Notes: generated by a model not told the origin, from the letters alone. Numbered from the stretch's first letter, positions 9,463-18,201 are shown. The stretch: DNA of 64,000 bases from JAIYDQ01 sp034408855 (GCA_034408855.1 JAWXCK010000283.1:42738-106737); one strand, 5' to 3'. Translations and numbers: made by a program.

Positions 9463-10779
9463 GTGAATCGAAGAGGATATTTGAAACTTGGAATCGCCGG
9501 ACTAGCCGGTGGCAGCTTTATCGATTTGCTTGCGCTTCGAAATGCAACGGCAAAAGAGGATGGGACATCCGAGAAGCCGAAATCGAACTGCATCTTGATT
9601 TGGATGGATGGTGGCCCGTCGCATCTGGAGACTTTTGATCTCAAACCCGAGGCGCCTGCGGAGATTCGCGGTGAGTTCCGTCCGATCGATACCAACGTAC
9701 CTGGGGTTCAAATCTGTGAGCACTTGCCAAAGCTAGCACAGATCGCCGATAAGTACGCGATTATTCGCTCGGTCTGCCATAATCAAGCGAACCACGGTGC
9801 CGGAAATCACTACATGATGACCGGCGCACCACCGCGCATTCCGGTCGGATGTGGTGCCTTCGTTAGTTTTCATCCAAGCCTTGGTTCGGTCGCGGCGTAT
9901 GAACGTCCCGCCCCACATGGCTTGCCGAGTTATTTTTCAATGCCGCAAATGTCGCGTTCAGGGGGCCCCAATTTTCTCGGCGCCAAGTACGCTCCGTTCA
10001 TTGTTGCCAACGATCCGAACAGCGAAAAATTTCAGGTGCGCGATGTCGAGCTGCCGCGGGAGCTTTCCGAAGATCGCTTTCAATCTCGACGCGATCTTCG
10101 AGCATTGGTCGACCGGATGCCCCGATATTCTGATCCACGAGTCGGTGATCCGGTCAATGCATACGATGAAAATTTCCAACAAGGGATCGATCTTGTGATG
10201 ACTCCAGAAGCTCAGAAAGCCTTCGACATCCAGGACGAACCGGCTTCGATTCGCGACGCATATGGGCGCAACAGTTTTGGACAGCGAGCGCTGCTGGCTC
10301 GCCGATTGGTCGAATCGGGCGTGCCATTTGTCACGCTCTACGACGGTGGCTGGGATCATCACTCAGACATCTTTGGCGCATTGAAGAAACGGCTGCCATC
10401 CTGGGATCAAACCGTCGCGGCATTGATCAGCGACCTCGACCAACGCGGCTTGCTCGAAACAACCATGGTGATTGCACTCGGCGAGTTCGGCAGGACGCCC
10501 AAGATCAGTACACTATCGGGGCAATCCAAAGGTGGTCGCGATCATTGGGCGAGTGCAATGTCGATTCTCTTCGCTGGAGGAGGCAGTCAAGGCGGGCAAA
10601 TCATCGGAGCCACCGATCGATTGGGCCATTCCGCTGTTCAACGCATCCTATCACCCGAGAACTATGTTTCAACCGTCTATCGCAAGCTTGGAATCGATCC
10701 CGGCAAGGTTTACTATACGCCGGCGGGGCGTCCGACCCATTTGGTAAGCGACGACGCCCCGATCACGGAATTGATGTAA
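9463..10779 (+). CDS. DUF1501 family exported protein (GTG start)
   Basis: A 438-residue DUF1501 protein. The start is GTG at 9463, chosen because it gives a short Tat-like leader (NRRGYLKLGIAGLAGGSF) straight after the start codon. Family motifs are IWMDGGPSHLETFDLKP near residue 45, HNQANHGAGNHYMMTGAPP near residue 105, LYDGGWDHHSD near residue 290 and ALGEFGRTPKI near residue 340. It lies 12 bases downstream of the DUF1549/DUF1553 gene and 41 bases before the PPC-domain gene, so these three form one transcription unit. A role in exported polysaccharide or sulfate-ester processing is family-level speculation. Confidence 0.9.
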   Translation: MNRRGYLKLGIAGLAGGSFIDLLALRNATAKEDGTSEKPKSNCILIWMDGGPSHLETFDLKPEAPAEIRGEFRPIDTNVPGVQICEHLPKLAQIADKYAIIRSVCHNQANHGAGNHYMMTGAPPRIPVGCGAFVSFHPSLGSVAAYERPAPHGLPSYFSMPQMSRSGGPNFLGAKYAPFIVANDPNSEKFQVRDVELPRELSEDRFQSRRDLRALVDRMPRYSDPRVGDPVNAYDENFQQGIDLVMTPEAQKAFDIQDEPASIRDAYGRNSFGQRALLARRLVESGVPFVTLYDGGWDHHSDIFGALKKRLPSWDQTVAALISDLDQRGLLETTMVIALGEFGRTPKISTLSGQSKGGRDHWASAMSILFAGGGSQGGQIIGATDRLGHSAVQRILSPENYVSTVYRKLGIDPGKVYYTPAGRPTHLVSDDAPITELM

Positions 10780-10820
10780 CAAATAGACAAACAATGATGC
10801 TCGAGCGACCTAGTCCACAC

Positions 10821-12512
10821 ATGAAAGCCACTTCGCTCAAACAGATCATTTTCAGCCACTTCTTGCTGATCGCAACCACGAAAACGCTCGTTCCTAGGCT
10901 CTCGCCTGGGAACGCACTGCTTCGGAGGCTCCGCCTCGTTTACGTTGTGTTGCCACTCTCAAACAATTGTCGTATCTGCAGGCAGAGCCTGTGTTGCAGT
11001 GGGTTCCGAGGCAGAGCCTCGGAACCAGATGGTGGCGATCAGCGCAACGTCTCCTTTTTCCTCACTTTGTTGTATCTGCTTCTGTGCAACACAAGCTCGG
11101 CTGCTGACAAGCTCGAATGGAGTCGAGTATTTCCGCCGGGCGGTCAAAAAGGAACCGCGATCGAAGTCGAACTGACTGGAAAATTTCCCGATTGGCCCTA
11201 TCAAGTGTGGTCGGACACCGACACTATTCAGTGGACTTGTTCGAGCGATCGAGGAAAGCTCAAAGCGGAAATCGCTGCCGACGCGACACTCGGACTGCAC
11301 TGGCTGAGACTCTACAATGAAAACGGCGCGACTGCCGCTCGTCCTTTCCTGGTTGGCGATTCGATCGAACGCAACGAGATTGAACCCAATGATCGCCCCG
11401 TCGAAGCGAATGAGATTTCTTCGTATCCGCAGACAATTCACGGCGTCTTGAGCAAGAAGGGCGACGTCGATCTTTTCTCCGTGGTTCTCACGGCGGGACG
11501 GCTGCTCGTTGCAACTGTCGACGCCTCGAAGTTACTACAATCGCCAATGGATACCAATTTGCAGATCCTCGACAGCAATGGTTTTGTGCTTGCTGAAAAC
11601 ATCGATCATGTGGGACTCGATCCTTACCTTGAGTTCACCGCCCCCAGCGATGGCCGATACGTGATTCGTGTATTCGCGTTCCCAGAAAAGCCTGATAGTA
11701 AAATCGGATTCGCAGGCGGGAGCGACTGGTGCTACCGTTTGCGACTAGAATCGCAAGCCGGAGCCTTCGGGAGTCCAATCGCGATTCCGATGCAAACGGA
11801 ATTGAACTCCGAGTCGATCGAAGCAATACCGGAAGCACATGTAAGTCAAGCTCAGGCAATGAAGCTATCCCTTCCGGTGAGAATCGATGGAGTTATAGCA
11901 AAAGCAAACCAAATCAACTACTTTCAGTTTACCGCCGTCAAGAATGTGCACTATCGCGCGCGTGTACTGGCTCGCGAGTTTGGCTCGATGTTAGATCCGA
12001 CGATCGCCATATTAGATGCTGCAGGTAAGCAGTTAGCTCAATCCGACGACGTCGCTTCCAATCGAGATCCGCTGCTCCTTTGGAAAGCTCCCAAAGATGG
12101 GGAATACTTTTTTACGATTGCAGATTTCCATCGCACCGGTGGGCAAGGATTTCAATTTCAGGCAACTCTTGAAGAGCGGCCGGAAGATTTCACGTTGTCG
12201 ATCGCAAATGATTGGATTCAAGCCACGGTCGGCAAAGAGACCGAGATTAAAGTGAAAGTGACTCGCGAAAGCGACTTTGCTGGGACAGTCTCCGTTTCGA
12301 TGGTCGGACTTCCGACCACGATCCATTGTTCTAAAGTAGATTCGATCAACGGCAAAGAATCGTCGAAAACCGTTACCTTAAAACTCAATGGAACATCGAC
12401 TTATCAAGGCCCCATTCAGATCGTTGCGCATTCGAAAGAACTCGACGAACATGTTCGCACTGCAGTCGCCGAAACCAACAAGCCAATCTGGCTTAGCATT
12501 ACGAACGATTGA
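10821..12512 (+). CDS. Exported protein with two PPC (pre-peptidase C-terminal) domains, N-terminus altered by a repeat
   Basis: About 563 residues from ATG 10821 (ATG 10794 and 10797 are also in frame). Two PPC-type beta-sandwich domains are visible: EIEPNDRPVEANEI with GDVDLFSVVLTAGR... SDGRYVIRVFAF, and INYFQFTAVKNVHYRARVLAREF... KDGEYFFTIADFH. The N-terminus is odd. MKATSLKQIIFSHFLLIATT looks like the start of a signal peptide, but about 50 codons encoded by a palindromic element (10888-11028) follow before a second hydrophobic core, FFLTLLYLLLCNTSSAADK. The element keeps the frame open but probably disturbs export, unless a downstream non-ATG start is used. It is third in the operon after DUF1549/DUF1553 and DUF1501. 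Confidence 0.75.
   Translation: MKATSLKQIIFSHFLLIATTKTLVPRLSPGNALLRRLRLVYVVLPLSNNCRICRQSLCCSGFRGRASEPDGGDQRNVSFFLTLLYLLLCNTSSAADKLEWSRVFPPGGQKGTAIEVELTGKFPDWPYQVWSDTDTIQWTCSSDRGKLKAEIAADATLGLHWLRLYNENGATAARPFLVGDSIERNEIEPNDRPVEANEISSYPQTIHGVLSKKGDVDLFSVVLTAGRLLVATVDASKLLQSPMDTNLQILDSNGFVLAENIDHVGLDPYLEFTAPSDGRYVIRVFAFPEKPDSKIGFAGGSDWCYRLRLESQAGAFGSPIAIPMQTELNSESIEAIPEAHVSQAQAMKLSLPVRIDGVIAKANQINYFQFTAVKNVHYRARVLAREFGSMLDPTIAILDAAGKQLAQSDDVASNRDPLLLWKAPKDGEYFFTIADFHRTGGQGFQFQATLEERPEDFTLSIANDWIQATVGKETEIKVKVTRESDFAGTVSVSMVGLPTTIHCSKVDSINGKESSKTVTLKLNGTSTYQGPIQIVAHSKELDEHVRTAVAETNKPIWLSITND
10888..11028. repeat. About 140-bp palindromic element inserted in the PPC gene
   Basis: The outer arms (10888-10920 and about 10996-11028) are imperfect inverted repeats of each other. 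Each arm also folds on itself: 10890-10913 and 11002-11026 are palindromes built on GAGGCAGAGCCTC-like cores, and inner palindromes lie at 10924-10937 and 10978-10998. It carries no ORF of its own. The nested inverted-repeat structure is that of a MITE-like or REP-like dispersed element. Confidence 0.8.
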
Positions 12513-12542
12513 CGATGCAATGCTTCAACATCCCGATTTCGT

Positions 12543-12571
12543 TTGACAGCACATAGCTTCAGGGTTATAAT
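12543..12571 (+). promoter_or_regulatory. Perfect consensus sigma-70 promoter for the toxin-antitoxin remnant
   Basis: TTGACA (12543-12548), a 17-base spacer and TATAAT (12566-12571) match both hexamers and the optimal spacing exactly. The expected transcription start is near 12578, at the second codon of the toxin remnant. The intact toxin message would therefore have been leaderless or nearly so. Confidence 0.85.
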
Positions 12572-12574
12572 TCG

Positions 12575-12658
12575 AGGACGTGGGAAGTTGAATACATGGA
12601 CGAATTCGGGGAATGGTGGAATCACCTGATGGAACAGGAGCAAGACGTTCTGCCATGA
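12575..12658 (+). pseudogene. Truncated HigB/RelE-type toxin remnant
   Basis: In the frame AGG-ACG-TGG-GAA-GTT, this encodes T-W-E-V-E-Y-M-D-E-F-G-E-W-W-N-H-L followed by MEQEQDVLP and a stop. That matches the N-terminus of phage Gp49/HigB-type toxins of roughly 110 residues, whose usual start is M-T-W-E-V-E-Y-x-D-E-F-x-x-W-W-x-x-L-x-x-x-E-Q. The expected ATG is AGG here, and everything after about residue 26 is gone. The stop TGA overlaps the antitoxin ATG (ATGA). An ATG at 12596 could still yield a 20-residue leader peptide. The toxin is clearly non-functional. Confidence 0.7.
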
Positions 12659-12993
12659 CAGGACGAAATAAATTTTCTGACTTGAAGAAGAGCATGGGGA
12701 CAGTTCGTGTTTCCAAGGTCGAGGCTCGTACCAAAACGATGCTGGGTGAAATGCTCCTACCTGAGATTCGAAGACACTCGGGCTTAACCCAACAAGAAGT
12801 TGCCGATGTGCTAGGGATAAGCCAGCCGGGCCTTAGCAAGATCGAGCATCAGGACGATATGCAAATCGGTACGTTAAGTAAGCTCATCGAAGCGATGGGC
12901 GGTAAGGTCGAGATCATTGCCCATTTCCCTTTTGGTGATTGCAGACTAACTCAATTTGGCGATGCGGCAACGGAGTCGAGAGTGAAACGATAG
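12655..12993 (+). CDS. HigA-type XRE antitoxin, apparently orphaned
   Basis: A 112-residue helix-turn-helix protein from ATG 12655. About residues 38-75 (LPEIRRHSGLTQQEVADVLGISQPGLSKIEH) form the XRE/Cro HTH. The preceding helix, the DDMQIGTLSKLIEAMGGKVEIIAHFP segment and the QFG tail match the antitoxins that normally follow Gp49/HigB toxins. It should bind its own promoter and, in an intact system, neutralise the toxin. Here the toxin gene in front is reduced to about 26 codons, overlapping by ATGA, while the antitoxin frame is intact. It may persist as a simple autorepressor or anti-addiction factor. GTG 12613 is in frame but less likely as start. Confidence 0.85.
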   Translation: MTGRNKFSDLKKSMGTVRVSKVEARTKTMLGEMLLPEIRRHSGLTQQEVADVLGISQPGLSKIEHQDDMQIGTLSKLIEAMGGKVEIIAHFPFGDCRLTQFGDAATESRVKR

Positions 12994-12997
12994 TGGG

Positions 12998-13063
12998 CGT
13001 CCCCAATCCGCCGTCCCCAATCCGCCGTCCCCAATCCGCTCGCGTGTCCCCAATCAGCTCGCG
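12998..13063 (+). repeat. Tandem 14-bp repeat downstream of the antitoxin
   Basis: Three identical head-to-tail copies of CGTCCCCAATCCGC occupy 12998-13011, 13012-13025 and 13026-13039, followed by a degenerate fourth copy (TGTCCCCAATCAGC) inside 13045-13063. The array begins four bases after the antitoxin stop. Unit length and lack of spacers exclude CRISPR. Confidence 0.9.
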
Positions 13064-13143
13064 CGACGCAATCAACTGATGGCGCTATCCAAAAACTTCA
13101 TCTCGTAACGATTGCAACGCTGGGACTAACGTTAGCGTGCTGT

Positions 13144-14862
13144 TCACTTTGAATTGTTCTCATAGACTACTTCACCGTCGACGATCGTCTTTCGGATTTG
13201 GATATCTTTTAGACGGATGCTGGGAACGGTAAATGGGTTTTCGGCGAGGACCACAAAATCCGCGACCTTTCCAATTTCAATCGAGCCCTTCGTCGTCTCT
13301 TCAAAATTTTGCCAAGCGGCGTCCTGCGTCACCGCTCGTAGGGCGGAATAGACATCGATTCGCTGTTCTGCGCCGAGTAACTCTCCGTTTCGCGTTACGC
13401 GATTGACAGCGCACCAGACCAAATGCATCGGATCAACGGGCGTTACCGGTGTGTCGTTGTGAATGGTAAATCGCAGACCGACGTTGCGAGCCGACGCCAA
13501 TGGACTAATTCGCTCGGCGCGCTCCGGACCAAGAAATAAATCGCGATGTCTGTCTCCCCAGTAATAAACGTGTGCCACGAAAAACGATGGCGTGACTCCT
13601 AGCTCGCGCATGCGGACTAATTGATCCTCGCGCGGTGTTTGGCAGTGCTCGATTCGGTGTCTCGCATCATTACGCGGAAAAGCAGCTTGAGCTTCTTGAT
13701 AGGCAACCAAAATTTCATCGATCGCGGCATCGCCATTGCCATGAATCGCGATTTGATAGCCGGCTCGATGATACTTCCCAACCATCTCGACTAGTTTTTC
13801 CAGCGATCGAGAAGGGTAACCTGCATAGCCCGTTTTGCCTTCGGGCTGTCGATAGTAAGGGTTGGTGAGAAAACCTGTATAACCTTGCAATGAACCATCA
13901 TGCAAGAGTTTAACCGCACCGAAGCGAACTCGCTCTGGAATCGGACAAAGCTTAGCAAGCGATTCAAGCGATGGCGGCGTGGCTTGGCTGCCCGAGGACA
14001 TCGCGATGGCTCGCAGATGCAGCGATCCGAGCTCGCGGGCCTTGATTAAATTGGGGATAATATTTCCCGCACCGCCGGCGATAATCGTTGTAGTGACACC
14101 TTTTGAAAGATACTGTCGATCGCAAAAACGGATGACCGCGATTTGCTGTTCCGACGATAGAACCGGCGTCAACTGACTGATCACGGTCAGCTTTTCTTCA
14201 AAGATCCCGGTCGGTTCGCCGCTCTTGGCATCCATCCGTATGAGTCCACCTTCGGGCTGCGGCGTATCACGCGTCACCTTGGCTAGTTCGAGCGCCTTGC
14301 TATTGGCAACGCCCAAATGCCCTGATGTGTGAACAATCCAAATGGGATGTTCCATCGATGCGCGATCCAAATCGACTCGCGTCGGATGCCGCTGCTCGTC
14401 GATCAAGGTATCATCATAGCCGCGGCCTACAATCCATTTCCCAGGGGCTGTTTGCGCTGCGCGATCGCGCAATACCGTCACGATATCCTCGATCGATCGG
14501 ATCGAACCAATGGGAGGACTGTTCAAGTCGACATCGTAAAGTGCGACGCGACCGATGGAAGGAAAGTGATCATGGGCCGCATAGAAACCGGGCAATAGCG
14601 TTGCGCCGCCAAGATCCTCGATCTGGGTTGTCGCGGTCGCAAGTCGTCGAATCGCGTCATTACTGCCAACAGCAACTATCTTGCCGCCCCTGACCGCCAC
14701 GGCCTCTGCCACTTCCTTGGCATCGACCATCGTGACGACAACTCCGTTCAAAAAAACTTTGTCAGGCCCGATGCTCTGATCGCCTAACGTATCATTCGCA
14801 AGCCGGAAAGATAACGCCAGGACTAAAATGATCGGCGCAGTGGAACGCGTGACAAGAAACAT
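13144..14862 (-). CDS. Exported YtcJ-like amidohydrolase
   Basis: A 572-residue metal-dependent hydrolase of the amidohydrolase superfamily, YtcJ-like (amidohydrolase 3) group. Residues 1-28 form a signal peptide (IILVLALSFRLAND). The beta-sandwich part is VFLNGVVVTMVDA... VAVRGGKIVAVG. Metal ligands appear as AAHDHF (HxH near residue 97), AIHGNGDAAIDE (near 373), HRIEHCQ (near 400) and TIHNDTPVTP (near 470). The C-terminus ends with the usual KGSIEIGKVADFVVLAENPF return to the small domain. It is the last gene of the unit with the dehydratase and beta-propeller genes (22-base gap upstream). The substrate cannot be deduced; amide, lactone or cyclic amide hydrolysis are all possible. Confidence 0.88.
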   Translation of the reverse strand: MFLVTRSTAPIILVLALSFRLANDTLGDQSIGPDKVFLNGVVVTMVDAKEVAEAVAVRGGKIVAVGSNDAIRRLATATTQIEDLGGATLLPGFYAAHDHFPSIGRVALYDVDLNSPPIGSIRSIEDIVTVLRDRAAQTAPGKWIVGRGYDDTLIDEQRHPTRVDLDRASMEHPIWIVHTSGHLGVANSKALELAKVTRDTPQPEGGLIRMDAKSGEPTGIFEEKLTVISQLTPVLSSEQQIAVIRFCDRQYLSKGVTTTIIAGGAGNIIPNLIKARELGSLHLRAIAMSSGSQATPPSLESLAKLCPIPERVRFGAVKLLHDGSLQGYTGFLTNPYYRQPEGKTGYAGYPSRSLEKLVEMVGKYHRAGYQIAIHGNGDAAIDEILVAYQEAQAAFPRNDARHRIEHCQTPREDQLVRMRELGVTPSFFVAHVYYWGDRHRDLFLGPERAERISPLASARNVGLRFTIHNDTPVTPVDPMHLVWCAVNRVTRNGELLGAEQRIDVYSALRAVTQDAAWQNFEETTKGSIEIGKVADFVVLAENPFTVPSIRLKDIQIRKTIVDGEVVYENNSK

Positions 14863-14884
14863 GCTTTAACCTATTTCTGCTGTT

Positions 14885-16891
14885 TTAATTCGGGCTATTT
14901 TGGTTCACGATCGCCCGTTTGCCTGCCTCAAGAGTTTGAATGATTTTATCGACATCGTAAACACAACCGCCCCAGGCTCCACCGCCAATCGCCTGGAGGG
15001 CTGCCCATAGTCGCGTATCGTCGGGAAGCCGAGGGTCCGAATGGAGGTCGGGATGCGGTGGTCGTTCAGCCAGGATGCGAGCTCCTTCATCGGCAGTGAC
15101 CCTTTGATCGCGAGTTCCAACAAAATGAACATGTCCTGTCATCCGGTTGCGATCGATTTCGATTTCAATCCAATCGTCATCTTGAAGTCGGCCAATCGGA
15201 CCACCCGCAAGGGCTTCGGGACCGACGTGTCCGATGCACGCACCGGTGCTCACTCCGGAAAACCTCGCGTCGGTAACCAGTGCGACATGCTTGCCGAATT
15301 TGAGATGCTTGAGGGCGCTGGTCACTTGATACGTTTCCTCCATCCCTGAACCTAATGGACCTCGCCCTAACAGTACGATCACGTCGCCGGCGACAATCGC
15401 TCGGTCTGTTTGACCTTTGATTGCGGCAATCGCTTGGGGTTCACTGGTGAAGACGCGAGCGGGACCACTCTTTCGGTAGATACCATCGGAGTCAATGACC
15501 GTTGGGTCGATCGACGTCGCTTTGATGACCGATCGTTCGGGACAAAGGTTGCCTATTGGAAAACAGATTGTGCTGGTCATACCAACGGACTTCGCTTTGG
15601 CAGGCGTGAGAATTACATCATCGGCATCGACTCCATCGCGATCTTTCAGCCACGCACGCAATTCAGTTCGACGCGAAGAGCCTTGCCATGCGTCGAGAAT
15701 CTCATTCCAGGTCTTTCCTGTAATCGTCCGTTCATCGCATCGAGCGATTCCCATTTCACGAAGATGCCACATGATTTCGGGAACGCCGCCGGCCAAAAAA
15801 AGTCGAATCGTCGGATGGAATTGCGGACCATTGGGAAGGCAATCTACGAAACGGCTAACGCTTTGATTTAACTCGATCCATTTGTCGACGGTCGGCCTGG
15901 GAAGACCAGCCGCGAAAGCGATAGCCGGAACATGCAGCAAAAGATTCGTCGATCCACCGCAGGCGGCATGCACGGCGATCGCGTTGTGAAAGGAATCCTC
16001 CGTCAAGATATCTCGCAGTCGAAGTTTGGATTGATGCATATCCCATAAAGCGCGTGCACTCTGCCTAGCCATATCGAGCCATATCGGTTGTCCGCTCGGT
16101 GCCAGAGCGGCATGGGGCACGGTCAGCCCGAGTGCTTCGGCGATGACTTGGCTGGTCGCAGCCGTCCCGAGAAACTGGCATCCTCCGCCAGGCGAACCGC
16201 AAGCTCGACAGCCAGCTTCGGCGGCTTCGTCGAGACTCATTTCGCCATGGGTATAGCGGGCACCGATCGTTTGGACCTTACCTAAGTCTTCGGCTGCTCG
16301 GGCCGGTAGCGTGACACCACCTGGCACGATCACACTCGGTAAGTCGCTAGCACCGGCCAGCGCGAGCATCATAGCGGGCAATCCTTTGTCGCAAGTCGCA
16401 ACACCTAAGACACCGCGTCGCGTTGGTAACGAGCGAATCAAACGTCTGAAGACAATGGCCGCGTCATTGCGATAGGGCAACGAGTCGAACATCCCAATGG
16501 TTCCTTGTGTTCGACCATCGCAAGGATCGCTTACATAAGCGGCGAAGGGAACTCCGCCAGCTTCGGATAGCGTCTCGGCGGCAGCGCGAACCAAGAGTCC
16601 GACTTCCCAATGTCCGGTATGATAGCCGAGCGCAATTGGCTTGCCGTCTTCACCTCGTACTCCACCTTGTGTGCTGAGTAACAGAAATTGTGGGCCCAAC
16701 ATCTTTTGAATATCCCACCCCATTCCGGCGTTCTGCGTCCATCCAAACAGATCGCCGCTCGACCACGTTCGTAGCATCTCGTCGCTAAACGGGAGCTTGC
16801 CTTGTGGCCCTTCACCTTGGGTCGCCATACGCCAATTAGAATGATTCGAATCAAAATCGAACCAGTCATTTAGTTGAAAAGCACTCGTCAT
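14885..16891 (-). CDS. yjhG: YjhG/YagF-family sugar-acid dehydratase (D-xylonate dehydratase type)
   Basis: A 668-residue member of the IlvD/Edd dehydratase superfamily, clearly in the YjhG/YagF subgroup, whose E. coli members (about 655 aa) dehydrate D-xylonate. Near-identical stretches include SDPCDGRTQGTIGMFDSLPY, VATCDKGLPAMM, CRACGSPGGGCQFLGTA, AACGGSTNLLLH and DARFSGVSTGACIGHVG. The cysteines in SDPCDG, ATCDKG and GGGCQF are the expected iron-sulfur cluster ligands. The enzyme is cytoplasmic. Its start overlaps the stop of the beta-propeller gene by four bases (ATGA), so they are translationally coupled, and the amidohydrolase follows. The exact sugar acid is inferred from the family only. 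Confidence 0.93.
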   Translation of the reverse strand: MTSAFQLNDWFDFDSNHSNWRMATQGEGPQGKLPFSDEMLRTWSSGDLFGWTQNAGMGWDIQKMLGPQFLLLSTQGGVRGEDGKPIALGYHTGHWEVGLLVRAAAETLSEAGGVPFAAYVSDPCDGRTQGTIGMFDSLPYRNDAAIVFRRLIRSLPTRRGVLGVATCDKGLPAMMLALAGASDLPSVIVPGGVTLPARAAEDLGKVQTIGARYTHGEMSLDEAAEAGCRACGSPGGGCQFLGTAATSQVIAEALGLTVPHAALAPSGQPIWLDMARQSARALWDMHQSKLRLRDILTEDSFHNAIAVHAACGGSTNLLLHVPAIAFAAGLPRPTVDKWIELNQSVSRFVDCLPNGPQFHPTIRLFLAGGVPEIMWHLREMGIARCDERTITGKTWNEILDAWQGSSRRTELRAWLKDRDGVDADDVILTPAKAKSVGMTSTICFPIGNLCPERSVIKATSIDPTVIDSDGIYRKSGPARVFTSEPQAIAAIKGQTDRAIVAGDVIVLLGRGPLGSGMEETYQVTSALKHLKFGKHVALVTDARFSGVSTGACIGHVGPEALAGGPIGRLQDDDWIEIEIDRNRMTGHVHFVGTRDQRVTADEGARILAERPPHPDLHSDPRLPDDTRLWAALQAIGGGAWGGCVYDVDKIIQTLEAGKRAIVNQNSPN

Positions 16892-18201
16892 TGTCCGCTA
16901 AGCCTTCGCAATTCCAACGCTTGCCAAACAGGGTTGCTTCCATTCGATCGGACGAACAGTAGATCGTTTGCTAGGGCCGGAATCGCTCGATAGAGATTTG
17001 GGGTAAGTTTCGTTTCCCATATTACCGAAAATTGTTGGGCATTGGTATCGAGCAACCATACTCGACCATCGATTCCAATCAAAAGCAACTGAGTTTCCCC
17101 GATTGCGATCGTATGGCATATCGGCATCGAATCGCGAGTCCAAGCCACTTCGCCAGTCGCTGGGTTGAGGCATTTATACGATGCGCTACCCATGTCTTCG
17201 CGGCCATCCGAGCCGTAAACAAATCCGTTTGAATAAACCGGCGTCGCATATTGGCTGTTGATTTGATCGCCTTGATAGAGTGTTTCGACGGATGTCGGCG
17301 ATATTCGGAGGAGAACATTTCCGATGCCGTAGCTGGCGGTCAAAAATAATTCGCCTGGTTTGCAAACAATCGGTGTTGCCGCGTTCACCGTCGGCCCGCG
17401 TTGACCAAACGCGGTTTCCCAAAGGACTTTTCCCGTTTGCGCGTCGACGCCGATCGTTTTCAATCTCGTCGGGATCACGACCGTCGCATTTTGCGAATTC
17501 GACGTTGATACGCCGTAGTTCATCAGGATCGGCGAAGCATAGCTCGCATCGTAGTTCGTCGCATTCCATAAATCTTTACCTTCTGCCAGCGAGACGCACA
17601 GTACGCCCGCTTTTTTTCCTCCTACGTTGACGACGACCCTGTCTTCCAATATCAGCGGCGAACTGCCATTTCCAAAGTAGCCGTCGTCGGCATCGAATTC
17701 TTTTGTCAGGCTACGAGTCCATCGGACGGAGCCATCGACCGTCGATAAAACGCTCAGGTCGCCGGCGGTCGAATAGACGACCACGGCGTTCTGGGCGATA
17801 GAAGGCACGCAGCGCGGCCCCTTATCCGAATCGACCCCGCCGCGATAACGAGCAGGCATCTTGCGTTCCCAAATCAAAGTACCTTGAAAAGCATCGACGT
17901 ATCGAATGCGGTCTTGATCGCCATCGCGATCGTAGAGCACCGCTTTGCCATCCGCGACGGCGGCACCCGCGTAACCTTGCCCTGCATCGAGTTTCCATTT
18001 CGGAGTGAGTAAACTTGCCGGGGGATTGGTAGGCAATTCACGGGTTGATGCCGAATGACCATCGCGATGCTTGCCAAGCAACCCAGGCCAGTCATCAGCG
18101 CGTCCGAGTCTTGTTTCAAGAAGCAAAACGCAAAGGCATAGGGTTGGAATTCGAATAGAAGAATTTCGTTGACGAGCGGTATCTGAAATCGGAATCATCA
18201 T
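16888..18201 (-). CDS. Exported PQQ-like beta-propeller repeat protein
   Basis: A 437-residue protein with an N-terminal signal region (IRIPTLCLCVLLLETRLGRA) and repeated WD-like blades of the PQQ/BamB type: KAVLYDRDGDQDRIRYVDAFQGTLIWER, DLSVLSTVDGSVRWTR, GVLCVSLAEGKDLWNAT, TIGVDAQTGKVLWET, KCLNPATGEVAWTRD. Conserved W-x-G-x-x-G at DDWPGLLGKHRDG is the usual opening in planctomycete homologues. There is no visible PQQ-dehydrogenase catalytic domain, so enzyme activity is doubtful. It is the first gene of the operon with yjhG and the amidohydrolase (ATGA overlap). A substrate-sensing or scaffolding role is possible. Confidence 0.85.
   Translation of the reverse strand: MMIPISDTARQRNSSIRIPTLCLCVLLLETRLGRADDWPGLLGKHRDGHSASTRELPTNPPASLLTPKWKLDAGQGYAGAAVADGKAVLYDRDGDQDRIRYVDAFQGTLIWERKMPARYRGGVDSDKGPRCVPSIAQNAVVVYSTAGDLSVLSTVDGSVRWTRSLTKEFDADDGYFGNGSSPLILEDRVVVNVGGKKAGVLCVSLAEGKDLWNATNYDASYASPILMNYGVSTSNSQNATVVIPTRLKTIGVDAQTGKVLWETAFGQRGPTVNAATPIVCKPGELFLTASYGIGNVLLRISPTSVETLYQGDQINSQYATPVYSNGFVYGSDGREDMGSASYKCLNPATGEVAWTRDSMPICHTIAIGETQLLLIGIDGRVWLLDTNAQQFSVIWETKLTPNLYRAIPALANDLLFVRSNGSNPVWQALELRRLSGQ

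Noticed and set aside
12998..13063. Possible CRISPR array
   Set aside because: Units are 14 bases, directly abutting with no spacers.
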